A stretch of 64,000 bases of DNA, taken from positions 395,572 through 459,571 of the forward strand of contig JAHLLD010000003.1 of assembly GCA_020444325.1 (NCBI GenBank), written 5' to 3'. Source of the DNA: a bacterium. GTDB lineage: Bacteria > Bacteroidota > Ignavibacteria > SZUA-365. The position numbers were made by a program, and so were the translations under genes. The notes below the pieces were generated by a model that did not search any database, was not told the origin of the DNA, and saw nothing but the letters and a program-made list of their open reading frames with translations. Below, piece by piece: positions 63,889-64,000 of this stretch; position 1 is the stretch's first letter; each line of letters begins with the position of its first letter.

Positions 63889-64000
63889 TCAGAATGAAAT
63901 ATTAAACCCGGGTCCCCAGTACGCCCAGTTGCGATCGTGATACTCACCGTGCTGACTTTTCCCTTCATAGTAGGCGATGAACACATCCACCCCGCTGCCA
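63889..64000 (-). CDS. Outer-membrane-protein-like C-terminus, partial
   Basis: The last 36 codons of a gene that continues beyond the right edge, ending in FIAYYEGKSQHGEY ... YWGPGFNISF and a TGA at 63889-63891. The final aromatic residue and alternating pattern fit the last strand of a beta-barrel. It lies 14 nt before the deacetylase gene on the same strand, so it probably belongs to the same transcript. Confidence 0.6.
   Translation of the reverse strand, partial: GSGVDVFIAYYEGKSQHGEYHDRNWAYWGPGFNISF

Overview
The window reads as chromosomal DNA of a fairly GC-rich member of the Bacteroidota in the broad sense (Bacteroidetes/Chlorobi/Ignavibacteria group). The evidence is a complete Bat (aerotolerance) operon, two secreted proteins with type IX secretion (T9SS) C-terminal sorting domains, a bacillithiol-synthesis gene (bshC), many small signal-peptide beta-barrel proteins, and several promoters of the Bacteroidota type (TTG, 19-20 nt, TAnnTTTG). 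No rRNA, prophage, transposase or CRISPR array was seen. The lineage below phylum level is inference.

Layout. 1-1125: two related outer-membrane barrel genes. 1228-9702 (minus): an extended Bat operon, moxR - DUF58 gene - DUF4381-like gene - batA - batB - batC - batD - batE, with mostly overlapping stop and start codons. 9703-11728: an 18-bp tandem repeat, a radical SAM gene and a divergent AlbA_2 regulator-like gene. 11811-12347: tRNA-Ala(GGC) with its promoter and terminator, then cytidine deaminase. 12539-14995: a barrel protein and a PD40-OmpA envelope protein behind a promoter of E. coli sigma-70 type. 14997-15079: three 17-bp palindromes at exact 33-bp intervals. 15147-22424: dCMP deaminase (minus), then phoH, a GroES-like gene and hoxE-F-U-Y-H, a NAD-coupled bidirectional [NiFe] hydrogenase. 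22560-31451: a barrel protein, glgB and a debranching enzyme (convergent), a methyltransferase, an M6-like T9SS metalloprotease and an agmatinase-family enzyme. 31452-39971 (minus): rluD-like, lspA, a histone-H1-like/DksA-type fusion, ileS, a DUF2905 gene, purine nucleoside phosphorylase, a DivIVA-like gene and yggS-like. 40202-45363: an odd PfkB-like kinase, aat, a recombinase-like protein without catalytic residues, and gyrA. 45653-51273: three small envelope proteins, methylmalonyl-CoA epimerase, uvrC and a TPR protein. 51350-57885 (minus): a large T9SS protein, trxB, queG, a Rieske protein, an MBL-fold hydrolase and a ferredoxin. 58117-58168: the same 33-bp-spaced palindrome, two copies. 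58296 to the end: bshC, a VWA protein with two OmpA-like domains, a glycosyltransferase, a polysaccharide deacetylase and the tail of another barrel gene.

How the genes fit together. The Bat proteins (MoxR chaperone, VWA proteins, TPR scaffold, BatD) probably form an envelope-associated assembly or stress complex. HoxEFUYH couples NAD(H) to H2; its maturation genes are not in the window. GlgB and the debranching enzyme handle glycogen. TrxB, BshC, the ferredoxin, the Rieske protein and QueG form a redox and Fe-S neighbourhood. The most unusual signal is the 17-bp palindrome array (17-bp repeat, 16-bp spacer) found in the same geometry at two intergenic sites about 43 kb apart. It matches no feature type I can name. 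A tyrosine-recombinase homologue without its nucleophile and a lysine-rich H1-like DksA protein are the next most interesting items.
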